Shown: piece after piece, positions 1 through 11,800 of the stretch
Layout: every line of letters starts with the position of its first letter
How positions within the stretch are numbered: the stretch's first letter is position 1
NCBI RefSeq assembly: GCF_947242115.1
Contig: NC_074719.1
Span: 45,260,884 to 45,324,883, forward strand
DNA: 64,000 nt
Direction of reading: 5' to 3'
From: Biomphalaria glabrata
Taxonomy: Eukaryota > Mollusca > Gastropoda > Planorbidae
Made by a program: the position numbers and the translations under genes
Notes under the pieces: generated by a model
The model's database searches: none
The model's input: the letters and a program-made list of their open reading frames with translations, nothing else
What the model was told of the DNA's origin: nothing

Positions 1-1169
1 ATTTTTGTTTTTCCCGCCATTTTATTTGACTATCGTGTTGGCTCTAGCGCCAGAACAGAGTCGAGTTAGAATAGGCTTAAAGAAACAGCACGAAATTTTC
101 TCTCCTTTTCATGTTAACTCTTTCCCTCGGTCCAACGTATCTTGTTCTAGTTACAACGCTTATATTAACTCTCTCCGTCTGTCTGGTACACATTTTGAAC
201 ACGCTATTTCTCACACTTCAATCAAGTTAAAAACTTCGCACAATTGTAAAATGTTATTAACGAAATACCAAGTATTTTTTTTTAAAACACATTAGTTAAT
301 TAGTGGTAATCAATTTGTATCATATCGAAATAAAATAGGGTAAATAAATCTGACAGTATTGAGATATATGGCTGTAAATGTGTATTTCTTCCCCTTAGAT
401 AAGCCTCCTTTTTTATATTTTGTTTTCCCCCTTTAAGTTGATAGAGATCATGTCTCACGAGTATCGGTAAGTCTAAACTATTACAGCGTTCATTTAATCA
501 TGTGAACAAAAATGCGCATTTTATTTCTCTGGAGCCTCTCAACGTTTGAATAATGAAAGGTTTAACTCTCTCTAAGTACAGTTTTTAACTATTTAATTGC
601 CCTAGAAGATACTATCTTGTACCTGTTACGCGTGGCAGCTAAAGGGTTAATCCATTAGAAGTTTACGTTCAACCAATGTATGAATTTTTTTTTTTGTTCT
701 TCTTTCGCGTGCAGACGTTGGATTCCATAAAAAGAAGAGCTCCGGGCATGTTTAATTATCTGTCACGGATTTGTTAAATACATCCTGGTCTGGTATGATA
801 TCCAGTTGTGACATAGGATACAGATATATAGGTCATAGTACTTCAACTACCCTTTGCCGCCACACACAAAACAAACTTTATTATTGGAGATTTCCCAACT
901 TACTTCTGCCATTGAACCGTATGACGTCATATCTGATGCAATTTGATGAAAGCACACACACACACACAAAGTGTAACTAAGACACATAGCCCTAGATCTA
1001 ATCAGGTCCCATACTAGATCTAGCTCTATGCAATGTCTTCCCTACAAAATCGCATCTATTCATAAAACGATAGGCCTATATATATATAAATATATTTTAA
1101 ATACAAATAGCAATGCGCTTGTTCCATGAAGTAGTGGGTTAAGCGATGTGGACTGCTCACCTTTGCGTC

Positions 1170-1303
1170 CAGAGGCGTAGTGAGGGGGGGGCGGCACGAT
1201 TCCCCAGGCGCTATCCTATATTTTTATGTGATGTTCATGGTAAATGGGGGCGCCAATAAAGTACCTTGCCTCTGGCTCACGTTTTGCTCACTACGCCTCT
1301 CTG
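1170..1303. mobile_element. Short hAT-type MITE
   Basis: 134 bp bounded by inverted ends CAGAGGCGTAGTGAG and CTCACTACGCCTCT. Flanking octamers TTTGCGTC (1162-1169) and TTTCCGTC (1304-1311) match at 7 of 8 positions, which fits an 8-bp target duplication as made by hAT elements. No coding capacity. Confidence 0.7.
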
Positions 1304-1397
1304 TTTCCGTCGTCTTCTGGAATTTTTTGGGTTAAGAATTAATAATCTTCTAAAGCGGCCGCCACTTTACATAGCTTGCTGTATAGTATTTAGCTCC

Positions 1398-1608
1398 CAG
1401 GTCGTGGTGGCCGAGTGGTAAAGCGCTTGGATTCTCAACCGATAGGATCTCGGGTTCGAATCCCGGGATATTTTTTTTAGGCACTCGAGTCCACGCACCT
1501 CTTAAGAGGTACCTAATATTAGTTGGGGAACGTTAAGATCTTGTGCTGGACACATGGGATCACCGTTAACCGTCGGCCATAGAAATAGATACCCAATAAT
1601 CACGGGGT
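1398..1608 (+). repeat. tRNA-derived SINE, family A
   Basis: Begins with a tRNA-like head: A box TGGCCGAGTGG and B box GGTTCGAATCC. A body follows (TTAGTTGGGGAA; CCGTTAACCGTCGGCCA) that recurs at 27463-27745, 45983-46235 and 54562-54802. It is not a functional tRNA gene, because the body continues past the tRNA end and the sequence is repeated elsewhere. The far end runs into another SINE fragment. Confidence 0.75.
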
Positions 1609-1613
1609 GAAGA

Positions 1614-1685
1614 AGCGGGCAGGGTTCGAACCTGGGACTATGGGTACAACGGAACGACAGTCCACAGCGCATGCCACTAGAGCAG
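1614..1685 (-). repeat. SINE family B fragment
   Basis: Contains GGCAGGGTTCGAACC and ACGACAGTCCA, both diagnostic of the minus-strand copies of SINE family B found at 21607 and 54815. Only the tRNA-like head remains, abutting the family A SINE. Confidence 0.55.
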
Positions 1686-3383
1686 GATAGCTTTAATTGC
1701 CTTGCATGCTGAATAAAAACAGTCTAAATGCGTTATTGAAATATGGATATACGTCACTAGTTTTGTTTAAAAAAATAAATTCTATTCATAGCCTCAGTGG
1801 AGGTGCTACTAGATCTGGATCTATATTTATTACAAACTGCTTTGATACAACTGACAGTCCTGGTTATGTCGTCTTGGTGTGTCTGTGTGTGCGCGCGCGT
1901 CACCACATGCTGATCAAAACATGTGTTGATAGCCCAGTCCGTCAAAGACATGTTTTAATGTTTGCTTTGCCTTTGATAATTGATCCGGAGAAGTATTGGG
2001 AGAAGCCATTCATTATTTCTCCTACAGTCAACGACTGCCTGAGTTTGATGAAGGAAGATGTCTGCAGACTTGATTAGAACGTGAAAGTGGCCAAGGGTAT
2101 TAGACAATTTGGAAATGGCGTCACTCCTTAACAAGGAACTTAACTCCTTAAGATTGGGCGGACTACTGTTATAGTTTCCTCCGCTGACATTACCTTGTCA
2201 GAAAATATATGTAACGGTAACAGTACGAGGAGTGCAACTTATAACACAGATATCCTGTATTTAGTTTTACTAGACACGAATGTCGGTAAATTAATAAAGC
2301 AAAGCATATCACTCTTACGCGGTAATTTTTTTTTATTTTATGTTAGAGAATTGTTGACCTCACTCGACCCCAATGCGAGGTCATAACCCTGGGTTGAGAA
2401 CCACTAAAAATATTATTTAAACGAAGTAAGCAATCCTTTAATAAATGGCGTAACGTCTTGCCCGGCAGCAAGTGTCTTTTCTACAATCTGATTTGACATC
2501 TGAACCGGATGTATTTTAATAAACAGAGAGAGCTCGTAACATACTCTCCCCGCGTGTGTCAAGGGCGTGGAGAGCTGAATGTATCACTACTACACGTCTA
2601 CCACGTGGAGTTAGTGTGTTGGGACAGTCTCGCGAGGTCGCAATGGTTCAGTGCTGAAACATGTCATACCGGTTTAACCCCTAGGGAAGATTTTTCTGGG
2701 GGCTTTCGTGAATGGCTATATCTGATGTAATTGCTATGAAAGTGTTGGAATGAAGGGGGAAAAAAAGTTGGCGCTATGTCGCTTCCTATTTGAGTTGACC
2801 TACATTTGGTATAACAACAAGGGTGATGCAATGCCAAGCAACGGCGTGTTAGTGAAAAAGAGGTGGGGGGTAGTATTGATTGATGGATCTGCGTGTGGTA
2901 AAGTACTGATGCTATAAGTGGGCGGGAACGCGAGATGTTCGATGTTATGCAATCACAAACCTAAAACGAACAAGATTTGAACAGCTCAAGCTGTGGCGCT
3001 AACGTCATTGGAGTAGATTAGTTCGACTAGCCTGTTCAACTCCAATGAATGTCTTTCTCACGTCTGCTGACTCGAGTTATCTCCCCCCCCCCACACACAC
3101 ACACACCAAATACCGAATCAATCTTTTTTATATCGCCTAATGTATAGGATCTGTATAAGTTAACATAAAACGTAAATAATAAATAAAGATTCCGACGATC
3201 TCTCTGAAAAACTAATTACACCTTACCTCTCTCTTAATCTGCTGGGCCAATGTGGTAATCATCACCCATCCAATCTAACATCTTCATCTAGTGTAATAAA
3301 CGTCTCTAGGACGATCTTTGTTAGGAATTTGTGGTTCAAGAGAAATTTCTACCACAATGCACCTGGTTCAAGTGTATTTTAAA

Positions 3384-3435
<52 letters not shown>

Positions 3436-3986
3436 CAATTACAAGATATCAACAAATTACAGCTTCGAAATAATAGTAATTAAACTGAGTTTGAAACTTT
3501 TAGTACTGAAACAGATTAAATTATAAACATGACATGTAACATATAATAATAGATGATGAAGAAAGTATGATGAAACATAGATAAGGAAGGCTTTTCTTTT
3601 TTTTTTTTTTTTTTTTGGGGGGGGGGGGGTATCTCCATAACCTTGTTGTCTGAAACTGTAAATAAAAGTATATTTAGATCCTAAACAATATTTCAATAAT
3701 GTGAGAATGTAACAGAGAGAAGAGAAATTATTTTTGCCAAAAAAAAAAAAACAAAAAAAAAAAACCACTCAAATAATTTATCATTGACCTATTATTTTCA
3801 TTAAGAATTTAAAAGTTCTTTTCGGTATTTAAAACAAGAAATTTGGAAATAGCCTAGTTTGATGATATCCTTTAGTGTTTAAACATTAAATAAACAAAAA
3901 GGAGAACTTTTGGATTGAAGCGGTCTCCTGCTCTTCAACACTTCAAACACACTTTCATAATTCAACAATTTAAAACTTTTTTTTTC

Positions 3987-4067
3987 TTAACTCTTTCTCT
4001 CCGTAATTATTTACCACATTCTGGTGGAATCAACGTTGGTATCGTCAGTTAGGAGAGAAAGAGTTAA
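3987..4067. mobile_element. 81-bp TTAA-bounded MITE (copy 1)
   Basis: Bounded by perfect 16-bp inverted ends TTAACTCTTTCTCTCC and GGAGAGAAAGAGTTAA. The outermost TTAA on each side suggests a piggyBac-like target. A second 81-bp copy, nearly identical, lies at 43944-44024. It ends 55 bp before a transporter splice acceptor. Confidence 0.8.
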
Positions 4068-4122
4068 CACTGGGTGTAGCTCTAGATTTCTATTTACATC
4101 CCATTTTCCTTTTTCTTTTCAG

Positions 4123-4167
4123 GAATTACTTAAACTTTGTGATAGAAGAACTGAAAAACCCTTACAA
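4123..4167 (+). CDS. SLC7 exon ([14 protein letters not shown])
   Basis: The acceptor TTCTTTTCAG precedes a single base that completes a codon from an exon outside the window. The exon then reads [14 protein letters not shown] plus the first two bases of a Lys codon, and ends at donor GTAAAT. The split Lys codon is completed exactly by the exon at 4296. Confidence 0.9.
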
Positions 4168-7100
4168 GTAAATATCTTTTTTTATTCATCTAATTCATGG
4201 CCTAGAGAATATCCTTAATTTTGTTATAAAAATGTATGTCAGTTAACATTTGTATTTGCCTTCACATATCAATGATACATTTGTGTAATGTTCAGAAACC
4301 TGCCCAAAGCCATCTGGATCTCCATTATCTTGGTGACTGCTGTCTATGTCATGACAAACATTGCTTACTTTACAACTGTTAGTCCAGACGAGATCTTAGG
4401 TGGTGCCGCAGTCGCAGTGGTAAGTCAAGATTGATAGGCTATATTTCTACTTAAGTTACATTAATCTGCTTTTTGTTTATAGTTTGATTTCTGAGGCCTG
4501 GTTTCCATGCTTTAAATAATTAAAAACACCAAGAGGAGTGGGGGGGGGGGGGGAGAAAACGATATGAAGAAATATGGGGTGCAATATGATGAAACCCTAG
4601 AGAAACATTTAAGAAATTACAAAAGAAAGATTTTGAAATAAATGGACAGTGTAATATATGGACAAAGGATGCAATATTGAAAGATTACTGTTGCCAACTA
4701 AAAAGTAAGAAAGTGCTAAAAAGTGCTTAATAACATTGATTTTTAAAATAGCTAGTTTATCAATACTTCTGGATTCTAAGACTTGATATTCTGAAGACTC
4801 TGTTTATGAAGAATCCCTCACGTTGTATCAGCATTTCTAAGTAAAAAAAAGCTTTCTTTTAGACCTAAAACCCATATATAGATGGTCACTGTATCATGTT
4901 TGTGTGTCTTCCAAGACTCTAAGTAAAGACCTATTTTTTTTTCCCCCACTTACCAACTTAAATCTTCTAACCAACCAACTTTTAAGATATGGATTATATA
5001 TCAGCTTATAAGTATTTACAAGTAAAATATGATGAGGACCTGTGTCATGACTTTTTTTTTTATCAGGGCAGAAGGATTAGGACTGTTTTCCATTATATGG
5101 AGCCAATAGAGCCCCAGTTAGCTAAATAATTCTTACCCACTCCCATGATCACTTTGAAATGAATTTTTACCATCAGTCTTGCAGGCCACTTATTTGTTAA
5201 TAGAATTAATTGTTGATATAATCATTTGTTCATAGAATTAATTGTTGATAGAATCATTTGTTGATATAATTAATTGTTGATATAATCATTTGTTGATATC
5301 ATCACTGCAATGTTGCTCTGCAGATGTTCTCCAAACGCCTGTATGGTATGTTCTGGTGGTGCATGCCTGTCTTTGTGTCCCTCTCAACTTTTGGTGGCGT
5401 CAACGGAATCCTCTTCACCACTTCCAGGTATGAGATTCTCTTCATGAGATTAGAGCTGTCATTGTATTTCCAAGGATTATAGAACAAAACCAGAGCCTGC
5501 CTTAGAATATTGGAGGCCCGAATGAAGTGAATTGGGTGACCCGAAATGAAATAGAGAGATAAAAAATAAACAGTGAATAAATTATAAATGACGCAATTTT
5601 ATTTAAAACCTGGAGTACTCCAACAATAGCACCAGGGACAAGTTTCATTATTTCTTCTAAAAAAAAACGTGTTTAGAGAGTCCTGTGCAAGGGCCCCACC
5701 AATCGGAGACCCTAGGCAACTGCCTAGTTTACCTATGCCTAAGGCTTGTCCTGACAAAACAATAATTTCTGGGTGGCTTCCTGGTCATGAGATATGTGCT
5801 CTGAACTTTCATTTGGTGGTATCCATGGTGCTGGGTTTAAACCCTGCCCTTTACTGTCCTCCCATCCTCTTGCTGGAGGTTGGGACTAGGTTGTAATTGT
5901 TCTCAAAGCTGAAGGAACATCTGAACATTTAAAACAAAAAATCAGTTTCTATTATTATGGGTTATTTCCAAAAAAATTTTAATTAATTTTTAACTGAGTT
6001 GCAAGTCATGAAAGGGTTATTGTTCTTTACTTATCAGCTATAACTTTTCTAAATATTCAACAAATCTACAAAATTGGCAAAAAGATTTTTGATGTAATTT
6101 TTTTTTAGTTTCTTAGGTCACACAATACTTGATAAAAAATAAATTATCCAGTAATTACATTTGAATATATGTTTGGTTAGATTATTCTACGTTGGAGGTC
6201 GTGAAGGCCACATGCCCCAGATTCTCAGTATGGTCCAGATTCAGAGATTAACTCCCATGCCAGCTTGTCTGTTTATGGTAAGTATTGCCTTTTTTAAAAT
6301 TCTTCACCAAATTGTCATGTATTTGATGTATCGTAATGTAATTTATTTAATTTCCCTAGATGGACTTGCTAGAGTTACTCTTTGAAAAATGACTTTTTTG
6401 TTTCATTATATTCAATGTAAGAAATTAATCTATGTAGCACTTTAAAAAAAAATAAATAAATGCTTGTTTGAATTGCTTTTTTAAAAATATTGACCATAGA
6501 CAAATATATTATATCTAGACTGGAAACCGGAAACAAATTCTTAACCGCAATTGATCGATTTACAGATCTATTTATATAGATTTTTATGTATGTAACTATT
6601 TTTCAAGCTCTAAGGGAAGTCGCACTAATTAATCTTTTCCTTCGTAGATAACTAATGATCTTTAGTTTTCAAAGTTTAGAAATAATGCAAAATGATTTCT
6701 CGGATTTTCTTTAGAATGGGCTATTAATCACAGAACTATATATTCACGCAAATATATGAAATAAAGCCATTTCCTGTTAGTTTCCATTGAGATAATGTTT
6801 CAAAAAATCCTAGATCGAAATAATTCACGTCTGTTGATTTTAATCATCTTATGTACATTTAAATAGATTGATTACCTAGATCTTTCTAGATTATGTATCT
6901 AAAAATTGCAAAATAATAATTATCATAATGATGAGATGAGAAATTAAATTATATGTTACATAGGTTAGGCTTGAAAAAAAAAAGATCTTACTTCTTCTAG
7001 CTACTTTACAAAACAACGCCTTGTTTCAACTTAAAAAAAAATTTTCACGACATTTTTTGTAGTGTTACAAGATCTCCATGTCCAGTCTAGATATAACATT

Positions 7101-9800
7101 TAAGTCTATGATATTGACATAAAATTGAATTACTTTTATTTCCTGTTACCAGGGTGCCCTGTCACTGTGTTATTTGGCCTCGTCAGATATCTATGCCCTT
7201 ATCAACTATGTAGGCTTTGCTACATGGCTGTCTATCGGCATGGCTGTGGTAGTGTTATTATACTTAAGATGGAAGAGACCCAATATGCACAGGCCTATTA
7301 AAGTAAGATTGAATTCTTTAATCATAGTTTAACTGTAGAGTCTAAAATTGAAATACTTTTATCAAACTTGCTTTTCAATTTGAAATGAGATAGTGATTAG
7401 ATTAGGGTATACCATTGTCATTGGAGGTTAATTGTTTTATAAAGACTTTCTAGTTGTTACTTTTTTTTCCCTTTGATGTCAAATTCTTTAGTGATCCATA
7501 GTTGTTTGAACACTCTGAGAACTAGATCAAACATGATGTAGCTTCTACAATTATATAAGAAATACTTTTTAAAAAAGACTTACAAGTCTTACATAGGACT
7601 TCAAATGTTTATTATTGGATAGTTTATATGGCAAAGAGCTCTTGTATTTAACCATTAAGTCATAGATGTACCTTTAATGCTTGACTATTTCAAACATGAA
7701 GTATTGCTCATTGTAAAAACATTATATATTTTTTTATCATAATATGAAATGTAATATGATTTGTTAAAAATTCCCTATATTTTCTGCAGGTTCACCTGGC
7801 CTGGCCAATCATTTACACTATTGTCACAATATATTTGGTTATTTTACCGCTGTATGCCAGCCCTATGGAGACAGGTAAGTAGTTATTGAATTTTTTATTT
7901 GTTTTTACCATGATAACATCAGCGCTCTTTGTTGTAGAAAAAATGTGGGTGCTCCTTGTTGAGTTCTGCTGCTATCTTTTTTTTTTGTCTGGGACAGAAC
8001 TGTCGTCTTAGAGTGCGCATCAATTGGGAGCTCATTTAATTCCAACTATTACCTGAACTTCCCCCTTAAGTTCCACTCATTACTGTAGACAGATAAGGCT
8101 GTAGACAGATTGGGAAAAGGCCTTTGCAAGAAAAACCTGGTAGGCTTGGGTCATGGGGGTAACAGGCCTCACTTACATCCCCATGGCATGCAATAAACTC
8201 TGCACTGTGTTAACCCTGAGAAGCTCTTGCCTTCTCCTTGTTAGCCTAAACATTTACATTGGTTCTTAGTCTAGGGATGTCTCCCCACACTGAGCTCATG
8301 AAAACATGGTGCAGCAATATCATCATCTACGTTAACTCTTATTGTCTACAATTCTTTTCTGCCTGCAATCATCAGGCATCTCTTTTCTGCCTGCAATCAT
8401 CAGACATCTCTTTTCTGCCTGCAATCATCAGACATCTCTTTTCTGCCTGCAATCATCAGACATCTCTTTTCTGTCTGTAATCATCAGACATATCTTTTCT
8501 GCCTGCAATCATCAGACATCTCTTTTCTGCCTACAATCATCAGGCATCTCTTTTCTGTATTATTTTTCATTGCATAATAACCAGGCATCTCTTTTCTGCC
8601 TGCAATCATCAGACATCTCTTTTCTGCCTACAATCATCAGGCATCTCTATTCTGTATTATTTTTCATTGCATAATTACATAAATACAGTAGAAATGATAT
8701 TATTTAACTTAAGATACAATAAATAGTGTAAAAATAGATATTAATTATTATTTCAGCTGTTAGGCTAAAATTTTATTGCAAGTTGTCCTTGTAAAACACT
8801 GTATGTGATATCATTTGATTTCATCTCAATGTTTAGGTATTGGAGTGGCTATCATTTGTACTGGCATACCTGTCTACTTCATTTTTGTTGCATGGTCATC
8901 CAAGCCCAAGGTGTTCACCAATTTCATGGGTAAGCACTCTTTACTTGAAATATCCTAAGGCCAGTATTCTAGTTCAAATATTATAAGGCTAGTATTCTAG
9001 TTCAAATATCATAAGGCCAGTATTCTAGTTCAAATATCATAAGGCCAGTATTCTAGTTCAAATATCATAAGGCCAGTATTCTAGTTCAAATATTATAAGG
9101 CCAGTATTCTTCTAGTTCAAATATTATAAGGCCAGTATTCTTCTAGTTCAAATATTATAAGGCCAGTATTCTTCTAGTTCAAATAGTGTAAGGCCAGTAT
9201 TCTAGTTCAAATATTGTAAGGCCAGTATTTGACCGAAACTGGCATGTTTCTGATCATAGTTGCTAATCCTTGATTACTTTATACATGTTACAATGCACTA
9301 GTCATAAAATTCATTTGTGTCTAAAGATATAATCTTATCATTGTGGAATCAATATATTCAGTTTTACAATAATTAATAAATAAAATCTCAGCCGAATGTC
9401 AAATATAAATAAAGACAATACAAACGTTGAGGGATACTCCAGTCTACACTTTTGTAAACTTGGTCTAATTAATGCTTGTATATTGTCAGCATTTAAAATA
9501 TGTACATGAGTTGTGGATTACTTCAGTGTTGAATCTCTAAATAAATTGAATAATGGGTTACCTGAATCTGTCAGGAAAAACAATTAGTAGAGTTGGAGCC
9601 TCTAATTAACATGCATGACTAGATAAACATATGATATGTTTAGGATATAATTATATTTAAAAAAAGATACAGAAGCACATTTTTATGATATAAAATATTT
9701 TATCTATAAATTAAATAATTTTTTTTTTGTTCCAGACAAAATGACGATATTTCTACAGAGATTTCTCATGGTGGTGCCAGAGGAGAAGAAAGTGGAATAA
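4123..9800 (+). CDS. LAT-type large neutral amino-acid transporter, SLC7 family (C-terminal half, eight exons)
   Basis: Exons 4123-4167, 4296-4419, 5324-5427, 6181-6277, 7153-7302, 7790-7874, 8837-8929 and 9736-9800 (stop TAA 9798-9800) join in frame with AG acceptors and GT donors, giving about 253 residues. Family landmarks in order: [87 protein letters not shown], and a C-terminus [10 protein letters not shown] like the VVPQE end of LAT1/LAT2. The family is about 500 residues, so the first half, including the heavy-chain-linking cysteine loop, lies left of the window. Known role of the family: sodium-independent exchange of neutral amino acids at the plasma membrane, partnered with an SLC3 glycoprotein. 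SLC7A5/6/7/8 cannot be told apart here. Introns carry MITEs and two minisatellites. Confidence 0.93.
4296..4419 (+). CDS. SLC7 exon (NLPKAIWIS to AAVAV)
   Basis: Follows the acceptor TTCAG and ends at donor GTAAGT in phase 0. It encodes the conserved NLPKA start of a membrane helix and [14 protein letters not shown]. Confidence 0.92.
5200..5300 (+). repeat. Degenerate short tandem repeat
   Basis: Alternating copies of GTTGATATAATCATTT and GTTGATAGAATCATTT/AATTAATT, ending just before the acceptor of the transporter exon at 5324. Confidence 0.6.
5324..5427 (+). CDS. SLC7 exon ([15 protein letters not shown])
   Basis: Acceptor CTCTGCAG, donor GTATGA. Encodes [20 protein letters not shown], one of the most conserved stretches of the family; ends in phase 2, and the Arg codon is completed at 6181. 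Confidence 0.93.
5491..5753. mobile_element. MITE with GCCTTAG-type ends inside a transporter intron
   Basis: Starts CAGAGCCTGCCTTAG and ends CTAAGGCTTGTCCTG, imperfect inverted ends. ACAAAAC lies on both sides (5484-5490 and 5754-5760), consistent with a 7-8 bp target duplication. Related end sequences occur at 49157 (CAGGGCCGGCCTTGG) and up to 50409 (CTAAGGCCGGCCCTG). Confidence 0.65.
5765..5930 (+). repeat. Old SINE family B copy
   Basis: Diverged copy: GGCTTCCTGGTCATGAGA, then GGGTTTAAACCCTGCCC (B box region), then GAGGTTGGGACTAGG and AAGGAACATCTGAACAT. It lies directly after the MITE at 5491-5753. Confidence 0.65.
6181..6277 (+). CDS. SLC7 exon ([15 protein letters not shown])
   Basis: Acceptor TTGGTTAG, donor GTAAGT. 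The first base completes the Arg codon from 5427. Encodes [20 protein letters not shown] and TPMPACLFM, matching the SREGHLPSILSM region of LAT proteins. Confidence 0.93.
6495..7110. mobile_element. 616-bp element of the CATAGAC...AGACTGG family (copy 1)
   Basis: Ends CATAGACAAATATATTATAT and, in inverse, CATAGACTTAAATGTTATAT, both followed by CTAGACTGGA. A perfect 8-bp duplication ATATTGAC flanks it (6487-6494 and 7111-7118). No transposase reading frame is visible. It fills most of the intron between the transporter exons ending 6277 and starting 7153. The 8-bp duplication and CA start fit the P or hAT superfamilies. Confidence 0.85.
7153..7302 (+). CDS. SLC7 exon ([20 protein letters not shown])
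   Basis: Acceptor GTTACCAG, donor GTAAGA; 50 whole codons. Two membrane helices joined by [13 protein letters not shown], ending RPNMHRPIK, the conserved RPIK motif before the next helix. Confidence 0.93.
7790..7874 (+). CDS. SLC7 exon ([12 protein letters not shown])
   Basis: Acceptor TTTCTGCAG, donor GTAAGT. Encodes [20 protein letters not shown] followed by LYASPMET, a membrane helix and the following loop. Confidence 0.92.
8349..8660 (+). repeat. 28-bp minisatellite in a transporter intron
   Basis: About ten copies of a 28-bp unit (TCTTTTCTGCCTGCAATCAT plus CAGACATC), with a few interrupted by TGTATTATTTTTCATTGCAT. Because 28 is not a multiple of 3, repetitive reading frames appear in several phases; none is a gene. 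Confidence 0.9.
8837..8929 (+). CDS. SLC7 exon ([19 protein letters not shown])
   Basis: Acceptor AATGTTTAG, donor GTAAGC. Last membrane helix of the transporter, matching the GLPVYF region of LAT proteins, followed by [11 protein letters not shown]. Confidence 0.93.
8951..9228 (+). repeat. Second 28-bp minisatellite, next intron
   Basis: About ten copies of CTAGTTCAAATATCATAAGG plus CCAGTATT; three units carry an extra CTT (31 bp). It starts about 20 bp after the splice donor at 8930. Its sequence is unrelated to the 28-bp array in the preceding intron. Confidence 0.9.
9736..9800 (+). CDS. SLC7 last coding exon and stop
   Basis: Acceptor TTGTTCCAG; encodes [20 protein letters not shown] then E and TAA. 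The VVPEE end matches the LAT1/LAT2 tail. Confidence 0.92.
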
Positions 9801-11480
9801 TTTTTGCTGTTGTGCTGTAGACATAATTAGTCAATGGACATTGTAGAGATCAAGAAAAACATCAAGAAATACACTAAATAACTTGACGAACTTGTTAGCA
9901 AAAGAAAACAAGTTTTGGCACAATGGCCAGCATTCAGAATCAAATGCTGGCAAAATAAATAGATTTTTAATTACATTACAAGGAGGGTGGATATCTAAAG
10001 TAGAAAGAAAGTATAGAATAAGAAAGGAACATGGATAATTTAAGAAACTGTTGTTTTTTTAAGCTAAACCTTTTAATGGGATTTATTTTATAAGGGTATG
10101 GTACTGAGTATGACGCACTACTCAGGGCCCTATTAAGGAAGTCAGTTCAAGCTTTAGGACTTGGAATGAAGAGGCTTTGCGCACTACAGGGTGGAGCCAT
10201 AATGTCCAAGTATATTGTAAAATGAGATGAAAGGAATGAAGCGGATCTGTCCAGCTGTTCAGGCAATTACTACGAGTGCATCTCAACTGACATTACTTTC
10301 ATGTTTTATTTCGTTCAAATTTCTTCTACTTTTTGCTAATTACTGGCAGATATTGCATTTTTTATTTTTAGTGACAATGTAGTTTGAATTATAAAAGGGT
10401 TCTTTTAGTGATTATTTATTGAGCTTATTTATATGTCTTTAGTATAAATATAAAATATTTGATTTTCAGTTTTTGGGGCAATATATTTTAAGAATGTTTA
10501 TAGTAAATTTTCCTGTGTTCTATTATTGTGAGCAACATATTTTAATAAGTCTTTTATGTAAAAACTGTTGTTTTTTTTCCCCTGTTTAAATTTTTTAAAA
10601 AGCAAAGTCTCTAGATATAAATAGCCTCAATGTTTAGAGGGAGACAACTAGATTTTATGCACTTACAATGGTTGTGATTTTAAAACAAGGATTTAAAAAC
10701 ATTGAAATCATTCAAGTCGTAGGAACAGGAGAACCCAATGGGTAGCATAAGTAGGAAACACTCTGGGACAACTAAGATTAGATCTAGGTTCAGACAGTAC
10801 AGCAATCTCTTCAAACAGATCTCAACAAAATTTGCATTTATATTTCGTCATTGCATTGTTTTCTGTTCCCATACCATTGTACTTGGCTAGAACATGGCTG
10901 CCCTATAAATATTTCTTCATCTTTGTTTAGGTTGTCTGTCTAATGCATAGAAGTCTTGTTTGACTTTTTATTTAGATTGAATTATTGTATTTCAAATTAC
11001 ATTAAATTAAGAAATTGTGTAAATTATTTTTTAAAATATGAATATATTGAATTTAAAGGAAACTCTTGTTTACTATATTCTCTTTCATTTCATTTGATTC
11101 TACTTTCATTATATACCTAAACATCGACATTTTCGACTTGTTTACAAATGTTTTAGTGGTTTGGATGCATTATTTTGTTGAATATCATTTTTATCATTGA
11201 TTCATTTACATTGGTTCTTAGTCTAACCATTTCTATCGGTCGGGAATGATTTTATTGTCTTGAAAAATTAATTTCAAACAATAGGTAATTATATTTTCAT
11301 GTTGATTCTTGTGCACAAATACACCTAGACACTTTAACAGGAGCTGAATCATTGGTTCTCTGTTTATGACTCATTTAGTGACACAATGGATACACATGGT
11401 CATTTCATTTTGATTGTTTTAGGCAGCAGCAAACACTTTGATTGGCTAATGTGCTGGTGATAGCATAAGTCTTCTTCCTC
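9801..11480 (+). other. Probable 3'-UTR of the transporter and following AT-rich DNA
   Basis: No gene is seen. Possible poly(A) signals begin soon after the stop (AATAAA near 9954), and further ones near 13127 and 14060 mean a long 3'-UTR cannot be excluded. The transcript end cannot be fixed from sequence alone. Confidence 0.4.
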
Positions 11481-11489
11481 GTTCTCATT

Positions 11490-11800
11490 CTTAAATGGTG
11501 GAGCGTTCAGATGACTAGACTTATAGAAGATGAACTGCGCAGCGGTTTTCAAATCAGGGTGCTCTCCATATAGTTTTCTTTCTATTGGGGTGTATTGGGG
11601 CCAGTGTCTTGTTCGGGCCTCTTGGTAAAGAATGCAGATGTGAAGGACATGGTCAGCATTCTCTCATGACACTCCACATGGGCAGATTTTAATGGTTCAT
11701 AGCATGAGTGTTTTGGCTCTTGTGATGTCCTTGTAGACAACAAAACTCTAGCTATCATTCCAGTGCAGTTAGTATATTGCTTAGTCATTGAAGATAGAGA
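11490..11800 (-). repeat. Diverged LINE 3' fragment (I/Jockey-like, third copy)
   Basis: Reverse-strand relative of the LINE ends at 42252-42640 and 46802-47215: shares GACTAGACTTAT / TCTTGGTAAAGA / GACACTCCACATGGGCAGAT on the plus strand. Heavily decayed. Confidence 0.65.

Larger units (their letters stand above)
1..3986. other. Probable upstream intron of the transporter gene, with repeats
   Basis: No convincing exon was found on either strand. The transporter exon at 4123 starts inside a codon, so earlier coding exons must lie before it; none was recognised here, and this stretch is probably intron. It holds a MITE (1170-1303), SINE remnants (1398-1685), a (TC)n run near 3391-3433, poly-T/poly-G near 3597-3630, and what looks like the end of a hAT MITE near 2345-2393 (GTTGAGAACC). 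The open frames seen here have no protein-like composition. Confidence 0.5.

Noticed and set aside
1403-1470. Possible functional tRNA gene
   Set aside because: A and B boxes are present, but the sequence continues into a body shared with other SINE A copies and the acceptor stem does not close.
3457-3768. 103-codon reverse frame with Phe/Lys/Pro runs
   Set aside because: Translation of poly-A, poly-T and poly-G tracts.
8259-8674. Open frames of 73 and 110 codons with repeated LFSACNHQ-like units
   Set aside because: They are readings of the 28-bp intronic minisatellite in different frames; no start context, domain or splice support.
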